Part shown: positions 52,053-61,022 of the stretch, in pieces
How positions within the stretch are numbered: position 1 is the first letter of the stretch
Layout: the number at the start of each line of letters is the position of its first letter
Origin: Bryobacterales bacterium
GTDB taxonomy: Bacteria; Acidobacteriota; Terriglobia; Bryobacterales; UBA6623
Reading direction: 5' to 3'
DNA length: 64,000 bases
NCBI GenBank assembly: GCA_028819235.1
Contig: JAPPMC010000237.1
Span: 42,655-106,654, forward strand
Notes under the pieces: generated by a model
Told to the model about the DNA's origin: nothing
Databases searched by the model: none
Seen by the model: the letters and a program-made list of their open reading frames with translations, nothing else
Position numbers and translations under genes: made by a program

Positions 52053-54299
52053 ATGTGCGGGCTGGGCCTGGGGTTAGGCCGCGTAGGACTACTCAATCCC
52101 GGTCCGGTCGCTTGGTTCCTGCTGGCCAGCGGCGTCCACTCGATCTGCTCTGCGCAGGGTCAGCGCGCCGACCCGACTGGTGACGGGGAAGTCGTGCAAG
52201 GCATCTCCGCAGCCAGGCAGGGCCACGAGCGGATGGCGGCTGAGCTGGACCGAATTCGGGTTCGGAGCGCATCCGAGAATCCCTACGTTGGGGAGTTGTA
52301 CGGACAGCGCGATCGGGACCTGCTCGCCACCCTCCCGCCGGACGCAGCCGCATCCCAGAGATCGAGGCTGCATCTTGCCGTCGGCAGGGACGCCCTCCGG
52401 CTGGGCCGGACGGACGATGCGATCACACACATCTTGGAAGGTTACCGGCTCTCGGATCCCGGCATGGTTCGGCCCGCCCTTCAGCTGGGTGTCGTATATC
52501 TCCGCTTGGGCGAGACCCAGAACTGCCTTCACCATCCCGACCCTGACCGCTGCATTCTTCCCTTAAGGGATGGGGGCGTGCACACCGACCCGACTGCAGC
52601 CCGGAAGGCGGCGACGTACTTCCGCGAGGTGCTCAGGAAGCAGCCGGGTCATTTGACCGCTCGATGGCTACTCAATCTCGCCCATATGCAGGCGGGAGAC
52701 TATCCCGCAGAGCCGCCCCCGCCAAACCGCCTACCTCCAGAGGCACTGGAGTCCGAATCGCCGTTCCCGCGCTTCCGGGACATCGCAGCTGGACTCGGAC
52801 TCAACGTGAGTAGCCTTAGCGGCGGGGCTGTGGCTGAAGACCTTGACGGGGACGGGTGGCTGGATCTGGCGGTTTCCGACTGGGATCCGAGTGCCGAACT
52901 CCGCTACTTCCGGAACGAAGCGGACGGGACGTTCTCCGAGCGCACGGCGGAAGCCGGGCTTGAGGGGATCTATGGAGGACTGAATCTTGTCCATGGCGAC
53001 TACGACAACGACGGCGACGTGGACCTGTACGTCTTGCGCGGGGCGTGGCTGGGGAAGGCGGGACTCCACCCGAACTCCCTCTTGCAGAACGACGGGAACG
53101 GTCGGTTCAGCGACGTCACGTACGCTGCGGGCCTAGGAACGTCCCCGTCCCCAACACAGACCGCCGCATGGGGCGACTACGACAACGACGGTGACTTGGA
53201 CCTCTACGTTGGTAACGAGGACTCGCCAAGCCAGCTCTACAAGAACCTAGGGAACGGAACGTTCGAAGACGTCGCGGCCCAAGCCGGTGTCACGAACGGT
53301 GCGATGGCAAAGGCAGTGGTTTGGGGTGATGTGGACTCCGACCGGTTCTTGGACCTCTACGTGTCCAACTTTGGGGCGCCGAATCTTCTCTACCGCAACA
53401 ACCGCGACGGGACGTTCACGGACATAGCGCGCGACGCGAACGTCACTCTTCCGCACCGCAGCTTCCCGAGTTGGTTCTGGGACTTCGACAATGACGGCAA
53501 TCTGGATCTGTTCGTGGCCTCCTATGAGCGCGATGTCCGCGATGTGGCCGCCGACTACTTCGATCTGCCTCCCGAGCGCACGGAACCGGACAGCCTGTAC
53601 CGGGGCAACGGAAACGGAGGATTCGAGGACGTTGCCTACGAAATGAACCTTGTTCGGGTCACTCAGCCAATGGGTTCTAATTTCGGTGATCTCGACAATG
53701 ACGGCTACCCCGACTTCTACTTGGGAACTGGTTATCCGGAATACGAAGGGCTGATGCCGAATCTAGTCTTCCACAACCAGCGGGGCCAGCGTTTCACCGA
53801 CGTCACAGCCAACGCAGGGCTGGGCCACCTCCAGAAAGGGCATGGAGTGGCTTTCGCGGATTTCGACCATGACGGGGACCAGGACATCTTCATCGAACTG
53901 GGAGGCGCATACGCGGGTGACGTATTCGGCAACGCTCTGTTCGAGAATCCCGGCTTCGGGAATGGCTGGATTGCGGTCACTCTGGTCGGCGTCGAATCCA
54001 ACCGTTCGGCGATTGGGGCCCGCATCCGGGCCGACATTCGGGAGGCATCGGGGCAGCGGTCCATCTACAGGTGGGTGAATGCCGGCGGGAGTTTCGGTGC
54101 GAATCCCCTGAGGCAGCATGTCGGGCTCGGCACTGCCGAATCCATCGATGTGCTGGAGATCTATTGGCCCGCAACAGATACGACGCAGCGGTTCGAGGAC
54201 GTTGCGCCAGGCCAGTTCCTCGAAATCAAGGAGGGCCAGCGCAGCTTCCGCAGGATTCCGCACGCACCCGTGACGTTCGGCCCCATGGCCGGCAACTGA
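52053..54299 (+). CDS. Exported FG-GAP/VCBS and ASPIC/UnbV protein with helical N-terminal part
   Basis: 748 residues. A hydrophobic N-terminus (NPGPVAWFLLASGVHSICSAQG) suggests export. Residues about 40-220 are helical and TPR-like (RLHLAVGRDALRLGRTDDAITHILEGYRL; AARKAATYFREVLRKQPGHLTARWLLNLAHMQAGDY). Then come six or more calcium-loop repeats (DLDGDGWLD, DYDNDGDVD, DYDNDGDLD, DFDNDGNLD, DLDNDGYPD, DFDHDGDQD). The end (GVESNRSAIGARIRADI, NAGGSFGANPLRQHVGLG, VLEIYWPAT) is the ASPIC/UnbV domain. The start at 52053 is the first in-frame ATG behind the TPR gene's stop. It resembles the protein at 8474-10225 but adds the helical part and pairs with a TPR gene. Confidence 0.88.
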   Translation: MCGLGLGLGRVGLLNPGPVAWFLLASGVHSICSAQGQRADPTGDGEVVQGISAARQGHERMAAELDRIRVRSASENPYVGELYGQRDRDLLATLPPDAAASQRSRLHLAVGRDALRLGRTDDAITHILEGYRLSDPGMVRPALQLGVVYLRLGETQNCLHHPDPDRCILPLRDGGVHTDPTAARKAATYFREVLRKQPGHLTARWLLNLAHMQAGDYPAEPPPPNRLPPEALESESPFPRFRDIAAGLGLNVSSLSGGAVAEDLDGDGWLDLAVSDWDPSAELRYFRNEADGTFSERTAEAGLEGIYGGLNLVHGDYDNDGDVDLYVLRGAWLGKAGLHPNSLLQNDGNGRFSDVTYAAGLGTSPSPTQTAAWGDYDNDGDLDLYVGNEDSPSQLYKNLGNGTFEDVAAQAGVTNGAMAKAVVWGDVDSDRFLDLYVSNFGAPNLLYRNNRDGTFTDIARDANVTLPHRSFPSWFWDFDNDGNLDLFVASYERDVRDVAADYFDLPPERTEPDSLYRGNGNGGFEDVAYEMNLVRVTQPMGSNFGDLDNDGYPDFYLGTGYPEYEGLMPNLVFHNQRGQRFTDVTANAGLGHLQKGHGVAFADFDHDGDQDIFIELGGAYAGDVFGNALFENPGFGNGWIAVTLVGVESNRSAIGARIRADIREASGQRSIYRWVNAGGSFGANPLRQHVGLGTAESIDVLEIYWPATDTTQRFEDVAPGQFLEIKEGQRSFRRIPHAPVTFGPMAGN

Positions 54300-54411
54300 G
54301 CATTCGCTCTTGTCGCGCTCATTGCCGCGGCTAGGCCTCGACCGACACCCAGCGTCGTGGGCGAGCCGTGAAGCGCTGCGACTGGCAGCTCGGGTAGTTC
54401 CGGCGAGGGCC

Positions 54412-55377
54412 TCAGTCTCCGAAGTAGCGGCGGCCCGAGGACGCAAGCGTCGCGCCCTGATCGACCTTCCAAGACTCCAGCCTGGCGAAGTCCGCTCCGG
54501 CCCACCTGCCCCGCAGCTCGCTCATCTGGGTATTGTCGAGTTGGTGGAAGGCGCGGGCGGCGGCCACGTCACGATCCACCTGCTCCGGCGTTGTGCAACC
54601 CAGAATCGCCGTTGAGATCGGAAGGGACCACACGTAGTTCAGGTTCTCTTCGAGGGTGGAGATTCCCTGTCGGAGCAGCGCGCCCACACCGGTGACCTTC
54701 ATCGCTTGGATCCCGAGGCCACGGTCCACGGCCACGGGCAGGGTCGTCTGCTCAAAGCTCAAGTGCTGGTTCGCCCCATCCGTCACGCTGAGCGGCATGA
54801 GCACGGTGTCCCAGTCGTAGGCCCCCATCATCTTTGCCAGCACGCGCGGATCCATGTGCCCCGTGAATCCCACAAAGCGGATCTTGCCTTCCTTCTTGGC
54901 CTTCTCGACTAGTTCCATGGCGCCGCGCGGGGCGAACACGTGGTCAATGTCCTCCATGTGCATCACGTTGTGGATCTGGTAGAGGTCGATATAGTCGGTC
55001 CTCAGCCCAGCCAAGCTCTGGTTCAGATCCAGTTCGCTGTGGCTGTAGGTGCGGTTGCGGGTCTTCGTCCCGAAGATGTACTTGTCCCGCGGGACACCCT
55101 CCAGCGCGATCCCGTACCTTCGCTGGCTCAGCCCATAGGCCCCCGCTGCTGCGGTGTCGAAGTAGTTGATCCCGGACTCATAGCTGTGCCGGATCGTGCG
55201 CAAAGCCTCGGCCTCGTCCCGGTGCGTCCCGACCCGCCCGCCGCCAAGGCCAAGGATCGTGACCTCCAGGCCAGTCTTCCCGAACTTGCGGCGCGGTATC
55301 GGGTCCGCCGCCGACGCGGCGGCAGCCAGTCCTAAGCCCGCCGCGGCCTTGACGAATTCCCGTCGGCTTTCTGCCAT
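54412..55377 (-). CDS. Aldo/keto reductase, Tat-exported
   Basis: 321 residues. The start has GAGGGAGGA directly upstream. The N-terminal SRREFVKAAAGLGLAAAASA is a twin-arginine signal. The AKR barrel follows: FGKTGLEVTILGLGGGRVG near 33-50, INYFDTAAAGAYG near 69-81 (catalytic Asp and Tyr region), KYIFGTKTRNR near 98 (Lys), DYIDLYQIHNV near 128-138 (His), GKIRFVGFTGHMDP near 165, and AILGCTTPEQVDRDV near 270. The family normally uses NADPH; exported Tat members are seen in Acidobacteriota and Planctomycetota with an unclear electron donor. It lies behind the sulfatase on the same strand with 202 bases between. Confidence 0.9.
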   Translation of the reverse strand: MAESRREFVKAAAGLGLAAAASAADPIPRRKFGKTGLEVTILGLGGGRVGTHRDEAEALRTIRHSYESGINYFDTAAAGAYGLSQRRYGIALEGVPRDKYIFGTKTRNRTYSHSELDLNQSLAGLRTDYIDLYQIHNVMHMEDIDHVFAPRGAMELVEKAKKEGKIRFVGFTGHMDPRVLAKMMGAYDWDTVLMPLSVTDGANQHLSFEQTTLPVAVDRGLGIQAMKVTGVGALLRQGISTLEENLNYVWSLPISTAILGCTTPEQVDRDVAAARAFHQLDNTQMSELRGRWAGADFARLESWKVDQGATLASSGRRYFGD

Positions 55378-55522
55378 CTAGATCCTCCCTCTGACGTATG
55401 CCCGTCCAAGGAATAGGTTAGACCATTCACTGTCCTTACAGCCCTCGGGTCAGCTGTATCTCGGCGCAACCTGTCTGAATGGGCCGTCCGCTGGCGGAAG
55501 AAGCGGCCCCCGGCAGCCCTTT

Positions 55523-55534
55523 CCCCATATGGGG
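55523..55534. promoter_or_regulatory. 12-bp perfect palindrome upstream of the aldo/keto reductase gene
   Basis: CCCCATATGGGG, between the sulfatase stop and the reductase start on the minus strand. It has the symmetry of a repressor site, but a 12-base palindrome can occur by chance; function is speculative. Confidence 0.2.
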
Positions 55535-55579
55535 GTAGTCGGGCAAGTGTCCCCAGTCCGGCTGCTCTTGGCCCGGTGC

Positions 55580-57142
55580 TCAGCGAGAAGGGGTCGCAGG
55601 CTGAGGTGCGTCCACTTTGCCGGGAGGGCGCTGGCCACTCCCGCGGATGCCCCGGTCCCCAAGATCTGCCCGGGCCCGTTCTGCGATCGCGATCAATTCC
55701 CTGACGATCTCTGGGCGCTCGTCCGCCACGTTCGTACTGCTTGAGGGATCGCTGTACAGGTCGAAGAGAAGCGTCCGGCCGGAATCGTCAGAACCGAAGT
55801 GCGGATGTCTTGCGGTTGGGGCTTGCAGCGGGACGAAGAGCTTCCAAGCCCCCGCCCGGACCGCGTGCAGCTCGTCTTGGTGGTAGTACAGCAGCTCCCG
55901 GCGGGGCGACTTCTCAGAGCCGTGCCCAAGCAGCGCGTCGCTCACGTTGAGCCCGTCAATCCGGTGGCCTTCGGGAAGGGCCGCTCCTGACTGCGCTGCA
56001 AAGGTCGGCAAGATGTCGATCAGGCTCATCAACTCGTCTGAGACGGAGCCCGCCGGAATCGTGCCGGGCCACCACGCGATTGCCGGGACTCGGAATCCGC
56101 CCTCGGCCGTGGTGTAGCCGCGTCCATGCAGGGGAAGGTTGCTCCCGCGGGTCAGGCTGCTTGCGTCGGCAGCCAGAGGAGCGCCATTGTCAGAAGTCCA
56201 AACAACAAGCGTTCTTTCGTCTAACCCTTTGTCCGCCAGCTTGTCGAGGATCTGCCCTGTCGACCAGTCGAGCTCCTCCACCGCGTCGCCCCACAGCCCG
56301 TTCTGGCTCTTCCCACGGAACTCGGTACTGGCGAACGGCACGCGCTCGCTGCCAGGCATGGCGTGCGACAGGAGCAGAAAGAATGGCCGGTCCTGACTGG
56401 CATCTATGTAATCGAGCGCCCTCTCTGTGTAGCGCTTCGTGAGCAAGTTGCGGTCCACCGGCGCCTCGATTACTCTCTCGTCCTCCATCAGCGGCAGCGG
56501 TGGCCAGAGGTGCCCCTCGAAGCGCGATTGGCTGCTGCCCCGCTCTTGAGTCATGTCGTCGCTGTAGGGGATCCCGAAGTAGGAGTCGAAGCCATGGCGG
56601 GTGGGCAGGAACTCCGCTTGGTCCCCAAGGTGCCACTTGCCGATGATGCTGGTCGTGTAGCCCCTGTCACGGAGGACCTCGGCGAGCGTGGTCTCTTCTG
56701 CGCTGAGACCGTACGGCGAGACTGGCCGAAGCACGTGAAGGTCGCGAGGTGTCCGGTGAAGTCCGACGCGTTGCGCGTAGCAGCCGGTCAATAGGCTCGC
56801 CCTCGACGGCGTACACACGCCCGCGCTGGCATAGAAGTGTGTCAGCTTCCGGCCTTCCCGGGCCATGCGATTTAGGTTTGGAGTCCGGTGGAGCTGGGAC
56901 CCGAATGGCTCGGTGTCCCCGTACCCCAAGTTGTCGCAGAGCAAGATGATGAAGTTCGGGGGGCGGTCGGCCTCGCCCGAGCAACCGAGCCCGAATACCA
57001 GCAGAAGTGCAAGCAGCAAGCCACGCCTTGGCTTGGGGAGGGGCGGACCAAGCCGCTCACTCGTTCTTGGCCGTCTGGGCGGAGTGCCCGCCAAGGCCAA
57101 GGCGTCTCGCTCCCAGCCCGCTGCCCGGCCCTGCCCCCTCAT
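55580..57142 (-). CDS. Sulfatase lipoprotein
   Basis: 520 residues. ATG 57142 has GGAGG seven bases upstream, which decides the start. A long basic N-terminus precedes the membrane segment GLLLALLLVFGLGC, giving lipobox G-L-G-C at Cys 54. The sulfatase domain follows: FIILLCDNLGYGDTEPFGS with metal-binding Asp 70, TPNLNRMAREGRKLTHFYA, and the FGly motif C-T-P-S-R at 110-114. GKWHLGD, LLSHAMPGS (in place of the more usual H-x-P histidine region), VWTSDNGAP and GGFRVPAIAWWPG complete it. It fits arylsulfatase A-like enzymes acting outside the cytoplasm. The gene is divergent from the MmsA-type dehydrogenase gene, with 61 bases between starts. Confidence 0.9.
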   Translation of the reverse strand: MRGQGRAAGWERDALALAGTPPRRPRTSERLGPPLPKPRRGLLLALLLVFGLGCSGEADRPPNFIILLCDNLGYGDTEPFGSQLHRTPNLNRMAREGRKLTHFYASAGVCTPSRASLLTGCYAQRVGLHRTPRDLHVLRPVSPYGLSAEETTLAEVLRDRGYTTSIIGKWHLGDQAEFLPTRHGFDSYFGIPYSDDMTQERGSSQSRFEGHLWPPLPLMEDERVIEAPVDRNLLTKRYTERALDYIDASQDRPFFLLLSHAMPGSERVPFASTEFRGKSQNGLWGDAVEELDWSTGQILDKLADKGLDERTLVVWTSDNGAPLAADASSLTRGSNLPLHGRGYTTAEGGFRVPAIAWWPGTIPAGSVSDELMSLIDILPTFAAQSGAALPEGHRIDGLNVSDALLGHGSEKSPRRELLYYHQDELHAVRAGAWKLFVPLQAPTARHPHFGSDDSGRTLLFDLYSDPSSSTNVADERPEIVRELIAIAERARADLGDRGIRGSGQRPPGKVDAPQPATPSR

Positions 57143-57203
57143 CGGACTGCCTCCATCGTATGCGTGGACCTCTCTGGGAGTCCTCTGGGCAATAATCAGC
57201 GGT

Positions 57204-58673
57204 ATGCAGTCAGTCGCCAACTTCGTGGGGGGCACATGGATGGACACCTCCACAGCCGCCGCTTCGCACGTTATCGATCCTGCCACTGGCGAGCTTCTCG
57301 CAGCTGTGCCAGTGCGCGGGGGCGATGCGGTTTCCGACGCAGTTCGGGCCGCCGGTCATGCGTTTCCAGATTGGCGCGACACGCCGCCTGGGGAGCGCAT
57401 CCAAGTTCTGTTCCGTTTCAAGGACTTGCTTGAGAGGAGGTTCGAGAGCATCGCACGCCTAGTCTCCGCCGAGAACGGGAAGACGCTGGCCGAAGCCAGA
57501 GGTGAGCTGCGCCGCGGGATCGAGAACGTCGAGGTTGCCTGCGGGATTCCGACGATGATGCAGGGCTACAACCTTGAGGACATCGCCCGCGGCATCGACG
57601 AGGTCATGCTCCGCCAGCCCCTCGGGGTCGTCGGCGTGATCACGCCCTTCAACTTCCCGGCCATGATTCCCCTGTGGTTCCTGCCATATGCCATTGCCTG
57701 CGGCAACACAGTTGTCATCAAGCCCTCTGAGAAGGTTCCGCTGGCGATCAGCGAGATCCTGAGAACCCTCCAGGAGTCCGGCCTTCCCGACGGCGTCGCT
57801 AATCTCGTGCACGGCGGGCGTGAGGCCGCGGACGCTCTGATCGAGCATCCGATGGTGCGTGCGATCAGCTTTGTCGGCTCAAGTCCAGTGGCTCGCCACG
57901 TGTATTCCCTGGCCGCCCGTCACGGCAAGCGGGTCCAATGCCAAGGAGGAGCGAAGAACCACGTTGTTGTAATGCCCGACGCCGACTTGGAAACGGCCAC
58001 GGAGATCATCGCCGACAGCGCTTTTGGCTGCGCCGGCCAGCGCTGCTTGGCCGTATCCCAAGTTGTAACGGTTGACGCGGCGCACCCGCCGTTCCGAGAA
58101 GGGATCGTTGAAGCGGCCCGGACGCTTAGAGTCGGGCGGGGGATGGATGAGGGCGTCGAGATGGGCCCGGTGATCACCGCGGAGAGCCGCGATCGAATCC
58201 TGGGCGAGATCGGGCGTGGTCTGTCCGGGGGTGCAACTGCGCTGCTTGATGGCCGCGGAATCCGGGTGGATGGATATCCTCGCGGCAATTTCGTGGGCCC
58301 CACAGTCCTCGACAGCGTGGATCCCGCAGGTCACCTTGCTCGGACGGAAGTGTTCGGCCCTGTGCTGGGCCTTACGAAGGTTCGCACACTCGAAGAGGCC
58401 ATCGGGACCATCGCCGCCAGTCCCTTCGGGAACGCATCCTCAATCTTCACCAGCAGCGGTGCGGCCGCCCGCAAGTTCCGAAGCGAGGTCTCGACCGGCA
58501 ACGTCGGAGTGAATATCGGGGTGGCCGCTCCGATGGCGTATTTCCCGTTCAGCGGCTGGAAGGACAGTTTCTTCGGCGTTTTGCACGGCCAAGGGCGCGA
58601 CGCCGTGGAGTTCTACACAGAGAAAAAGGTCGTCGTCGAACGCTGGCCGCAGCAGTGGTCTCGCAAGTTCTAA
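57204..58673 (+). CDS. mmsA: Methylmalonate-semialdehyde dehydrogenase (CoA-acylating)
   Basis: 489 residues, the normal length. It converts methylmalonate or malonate semialdehyde plus CoA and NAD+ to propionyl- or acetyl-CoA in valine, thymine and inositol breakdown. The start at 57204 gives the family N-terminus V-A-N-F-V-G-G-T-W. Family features: ENGKTLAEARGEL near 90, ITPFNFPAMIPLWFLPYAIACGN near 146-168, ISFVGSSPVARHVY near 221-234, GGAKNHVVVMPDAD near 248-261, and the catalytic cysteine 281 in GCAGQRCLAVS. The absence of the usual general-base glutamate of hydrolytic aldehyde dehydrogenases (here QCQGGAKNH) fits the CoA-dependent type. No other valine or inositol gene is adjacent. Confidence 0.92.
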   Translation: MQSVANFVGGTWMDTSTAAASHVIDPATGELLAAVPVRGGDAVSDAVRAAGHAFPDWRDTPPGERIQVLFRFKDLLERRFESIARLVSAENGKTLAEARGELRRGIENVEVACGIPTMMQGYNLEDIARGIDEVMLRQPLGVVGVITPFNFPAMIPLWFLPYAIACGNTVVIKPSEKVPLAISEILRTLQESGLPDGVANLVHGGREAADALIEHPMVRAISFVGSSPVARHVYSLAARHGKRVQCQGGAKNHVVVMPDADLETATEIIADSAFGCAGQRCLAVSQVVTVDAAHPPFREGIVEAARTLRVGRGMDEGVEMGPVITAESRDRILGEIGRGLSGGATALLDGRGIRVDGYPRGNFVGPTVLDSVDPAGHLARTEVFGPVLGLTKVRTLEEAIGTIAASPFGNASSIFTSSGAAARKFRSEVSTGNVGVNIGVAAPMAYFPFSGWKDSFFGVLHGQGRDAVEFYTEKKVVVERWPQQWSRKF

Positions 58674-58683
58674 GGGCGTCTGC

Positions 58684-59172
58684 TCAGGGCCGCATCGCAG
58701 ACGGCGGTACTTCCCAGTACTGCTCATGGCAGGCGGTGCACGCCTCGTAGAGCGTTCCGCCCGTGTCGAACACCCTCTCCGCGTCCCGGTCCTTGGCGGC
58801 TTGCACAACGAGCGTCGCAGCGTCGATCAGCCCGCCCGCGTACTCCATCCAGTCCCCGGTGTCCTTGGCCCGTCCTTCAAGCATGAGAAGGTTGCCCGCT
58901 TCGGCAATGGTATAGGCGCTCTGCATTACACGCAGCCACTCATCCTCGTTGCCAGGCCGGATCTCGTTAGTGCCCTCCACGGTGATGATAGTTCCCACAG
59001 AGTCCCACACGACATCTGCGTGGGGATAGACCACGTCGTGCATGACGTCCTCGACCGTTCCGACCACCCGGAAAGGCGGCCCCTCATGAACTTGGCAACC
59101 GGCCGAAAGGCCGATCACCGCACCGAGCACGCACAGCGCGGCCGCTGCCGGCCAGGTCGTCATGGTCTGCAT
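58684..59172 (-). CDS. Cytochrome c'-like lipoprotein (single C-terminal CxxCH)
   Basis: 162 residues. ATG 59172 follows AGGAGG. The lipobox L-S-A-G-C gives Cys 26. A helical domain follows (VEDVMHDVVYPHADVVWDSVG; MQSAYTIAEAGNLLMLEGRA) and the heme motif C-T-A-C-H lies near the C-terminus (YEACTACHEQYWEV). Pattern and size match class II cytochromes c and the protein at 35641-36099, to which it is clearly related (AEAGNLLMLEGRAKD against AESGTLLMREGRAED). It is convergent with the MmsA-type gene, 10 bases apart. Confidence 0.85.
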   Translation of the reverse strand: MQTMTTWPAAAALCVLGAVIGLSAGCQVHEGPPFRVVGTVEDVMHDVVYPHADVVWDSVGTIITVEGTNEIRPGNEDEWLRVMQSAYTIAEAGNLLMLEGRAKDTGDWMEYAGGLIDAATLVVQAAKDRDAERVFDTGGTLYEACTACHEQYWEVPPSAMRP

Positions 59173-59445
59173 CGCTCACCCTCCTCAAGGCAGAACGGAC
59201 TCGCGACGCGAGCTCCGCGGCACTCATGGCCGATTCCTGCTCCGCATTCACCGTAGCGCGAAATCAATCAGCAACCCGACAGGTCCAAAGAATCTTGGCC
59301 GCTCATGGACCCATCCGGCCAAGCTCTCCCACGGATCCGGCGCGCCGAGAGCGACGCCGGCCCAGATCCTTCAAGACGCACCGTGGTCCCCTGACAGTGT
59401 CTAGGGGGACTAGCCGGAAATGGGCCGCCCTTTTGATAGAGTCTG

Positions 59446-60003
59446 ATGGCGTCGGCGCGCAGCGCCCTCTTGTTCGAGGCGGGCGCCGGCGACAGGTGTC
59501 TGGCCGTGTCGCTGCAATCCGTTCTTGAGGTATTGGAGGCCTCGGTGCCCAGCGTCGCGATCCGCGAGTCCATACTGTTCTACCCGCTCGTCGAGACGAC
59601 CCACGTCCTGACACTTTGCCTGTTCCTGGGGATGACCTCGACGTGGGACTTGCGCCTGGCCGGCTGCGCGCTGCGCAGCGTGCCGGTTTCGCAGGTCGTG
59701 AACCGCCTGTTCCCGTGGGCCATCGCCGGGTTTGTTGTGATGGTCATCAGCGGAGGGATGCTCTTCCTGTCTGGCCCTGTCCGGGCCGCAGACAACCCGT
59801 TCTTCAGGGTCAAGATGGTGATGATCGTCTTGGCAGGGATCAATGCGTTCGTCTTCCACCGGACCGTCTTTCGCTGGGTCGAGGAATGGGATGAGAGCGA
59901 CGAGATCCCCGGGCGCGCACGCCTGGCCGGCATCCTCTCGCTGGTCTTGTGGGCCGTCGTCGTGATCTGCGGGCGCATGCAGGCATACAACTGGTTTGAC
60001 TGA
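59446..60003 (+). CDS. DUF6644-like integral membrane protein, first of a pair
   Basis: 185 residues. About four hydrophobic segments follow an N-terminal about 30 residues that are not conserved-looking, so the real start may be later (near the VLEVLEASVPSVAIRESILFYPLVETTHVL segment). The opening A-I-R-E-S-x-x-F-Y-P-L-V-E-T-x-H-V with a histidine in helix 1, then LGMTSTWDLRLAG and NRLFPWAIAGFVVMVISGGMLF, match the DUF6644 pattern; conserved His residues suggest a possible heme or metal role, unproven. The stop overlaps the start of the next gene (TGATG), and the next gene is a paralogue. Confidence 0.75.
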   Translation: MASARSALLFEAGAGDRCLAVSLQSVLEVLEASVPSVAIRESILFYPLVETTHVLTLCLFLGMTSTWDLRLAGCALRSVPVSQVVNRLFPWAIAGFVVMVISGGMLFLSGPVRAADNPFFRVKMVMIVLAGINAFVFHRTVFRWVEEWDESDEIPGRARLAGILSLVLWAVVVICGRMQAYNWFD

Positions 60004-60491
60004 TGATCCTTCCCGTGGACCTGCTGCCCCTGTTCGAGTGGTTCGAAGACACTTCGGTCGGGGTCGTGATCCGGGAGTCGCTCTGGCTCTTCCCGGTCAT
60101 CGAGTGCTTCCACCTGCTCGCACTGGCCATGATCGGCGGGAACATCCTCGTCGTCGATCTCCGCTTGCTGGGGCTCGGCATGCGAGGCCAGACGGCCGCC
60201 GCGCTCGCGCGCAGCATGCATCCCTGGCTGGTGGGCGGGCTTGCGGCAATGGTCGCCACCGGTGTCCCGATGTTCCTCTCCGAGGCGATCAAGTGCTACT
60301 ACAGCCCGCCGTTCTGGTACAAGATGGGCTTCTTCGTCCTAGCGCTCGCGTTCACCTTCACCGTGAGGAAGAGGTTCACGGCCAAGGCACTTGCTGATCG
60401 CATTCCCATCCAGGGCAAGCTCATTGCCCTGGTGTCCCTCGGCCTCTGGTTCACCGTCGGCTTCTCGGGCCGCTGGATCGCCTTCTACTGA
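60003..60491 (+). CDS. DUF6644-like integral membrane protein, second of a pair
   Basis: 162 residues with four hydrophobic segments. It is a paralogue of the preceding gene: IRESLWLFPVIECFHLLALAMIGGNILVVDLRLLG aligns with its helices 1-2, RSMHPWLVGGLAAMVATGVPMFLSEA with helix 3, and WYKMGFFVLALAFTF with helix 4. The starts overlap by one base, so the pair is translated together and may form a heterodimer. Members are frequently found in Acidobacteriota beside DUF6152 proteins, as here. Function is unknown. Confidence 0.8.
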   Translation: MILPVDLLPLFEWFEDTSVGVVIRESLWLFPVIECFHLLALAMIGGNILVVDLRLLGLGMRGQTAAALARSMHPWLVGGLAAMVATGVPMFLSEAIKCYYSPPFWYKMGFFVLALAFTFTVRKRFTAKALADRIPIQGKLIALVSLGLWFTVGFSGRWIAFY

Positions 60492-60516
60492 TCCTCGCCG
60501 CTCGGCAGGGCTCCCG

Positions 60517-60948
60517 CTAGCGCTCTCTCGGATCGCGCCCGTCCCGCGGCGCCCCCGTGCCGGACGATCCCATGAACAGCTTTCGGCCGTCCTCGAAGGT
60601 CAGGTCGCGGCCATTGGCCTTCAGCGTGCCGTCCTTCGCCTGGTAGCCGTCCACCATGATCACGGTCCCCGGAAGCAGCGAGTTCTTGGTGAAGCCGCGG
60701 CGGAAGAGGGTATTGGGCGTGCCGCCCTCTACCATCCAGCGCTCGACATTGCCGTCCGCCATCGTCACATCGATGTGAATCCAGGCGTGAGGGTTGATCC
60801 ACTCCATCTTCACGACGGTCCCCTTGAGGTTGACGGGGCGGTTTGCGTCGAACTCGGCGGCGAACGCGTGGTGCGCCGCCGCGGGGGCCGCGAGGCTTAA
60901 TGCTCCAATCGCGAGACCTGACCAGACTCTGAGTTGGCCGACTGACAT
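60517..60948 (-). CDS. Exported DUF6152 protein
   Basis: 143 residues. The start at 60948 is preceded by AGGAGG at ten bases and begins right at a signal peptide ending APAAAHHAF. The mature domain (FDANRPVNLKGTVVKMEWINPHAWIHIDV; GTPNTLFRRGFTKNSLLPGTVIMVDGYQAKDGTLKANGRDLTFEDGRKLFMG) matches the DUF6152 pattern, a small OB-like fold with the W-x-N-P-H segment. Function unknown. It is last in a minus-strand series with two related exported proteins and is convergent with the DUF6644 pair, a recurring association. Confidence 0.88.
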   Translation of the reverse strand: MSVGQLRVWSGLAIGALSLAAPAAAHHAFAAEFDANRPVNLKGTVVKMEWINPHAWIHIDVTMADGNVERWMVEGGTPNTLFRRGFTKNSLLPGTVIMVDGYQAKDGTLKANGRDLTFEDGRKLFMGSSGTGAPRDGRDPRER

Positions 60949-61022
60949 GCTCAATGGTCCTCCTCGGCAAGGAATCAAGTTCACTGCCCGCAAGATTCGT
61001 CCCGTCGCCGGTTTTCCGGGGC

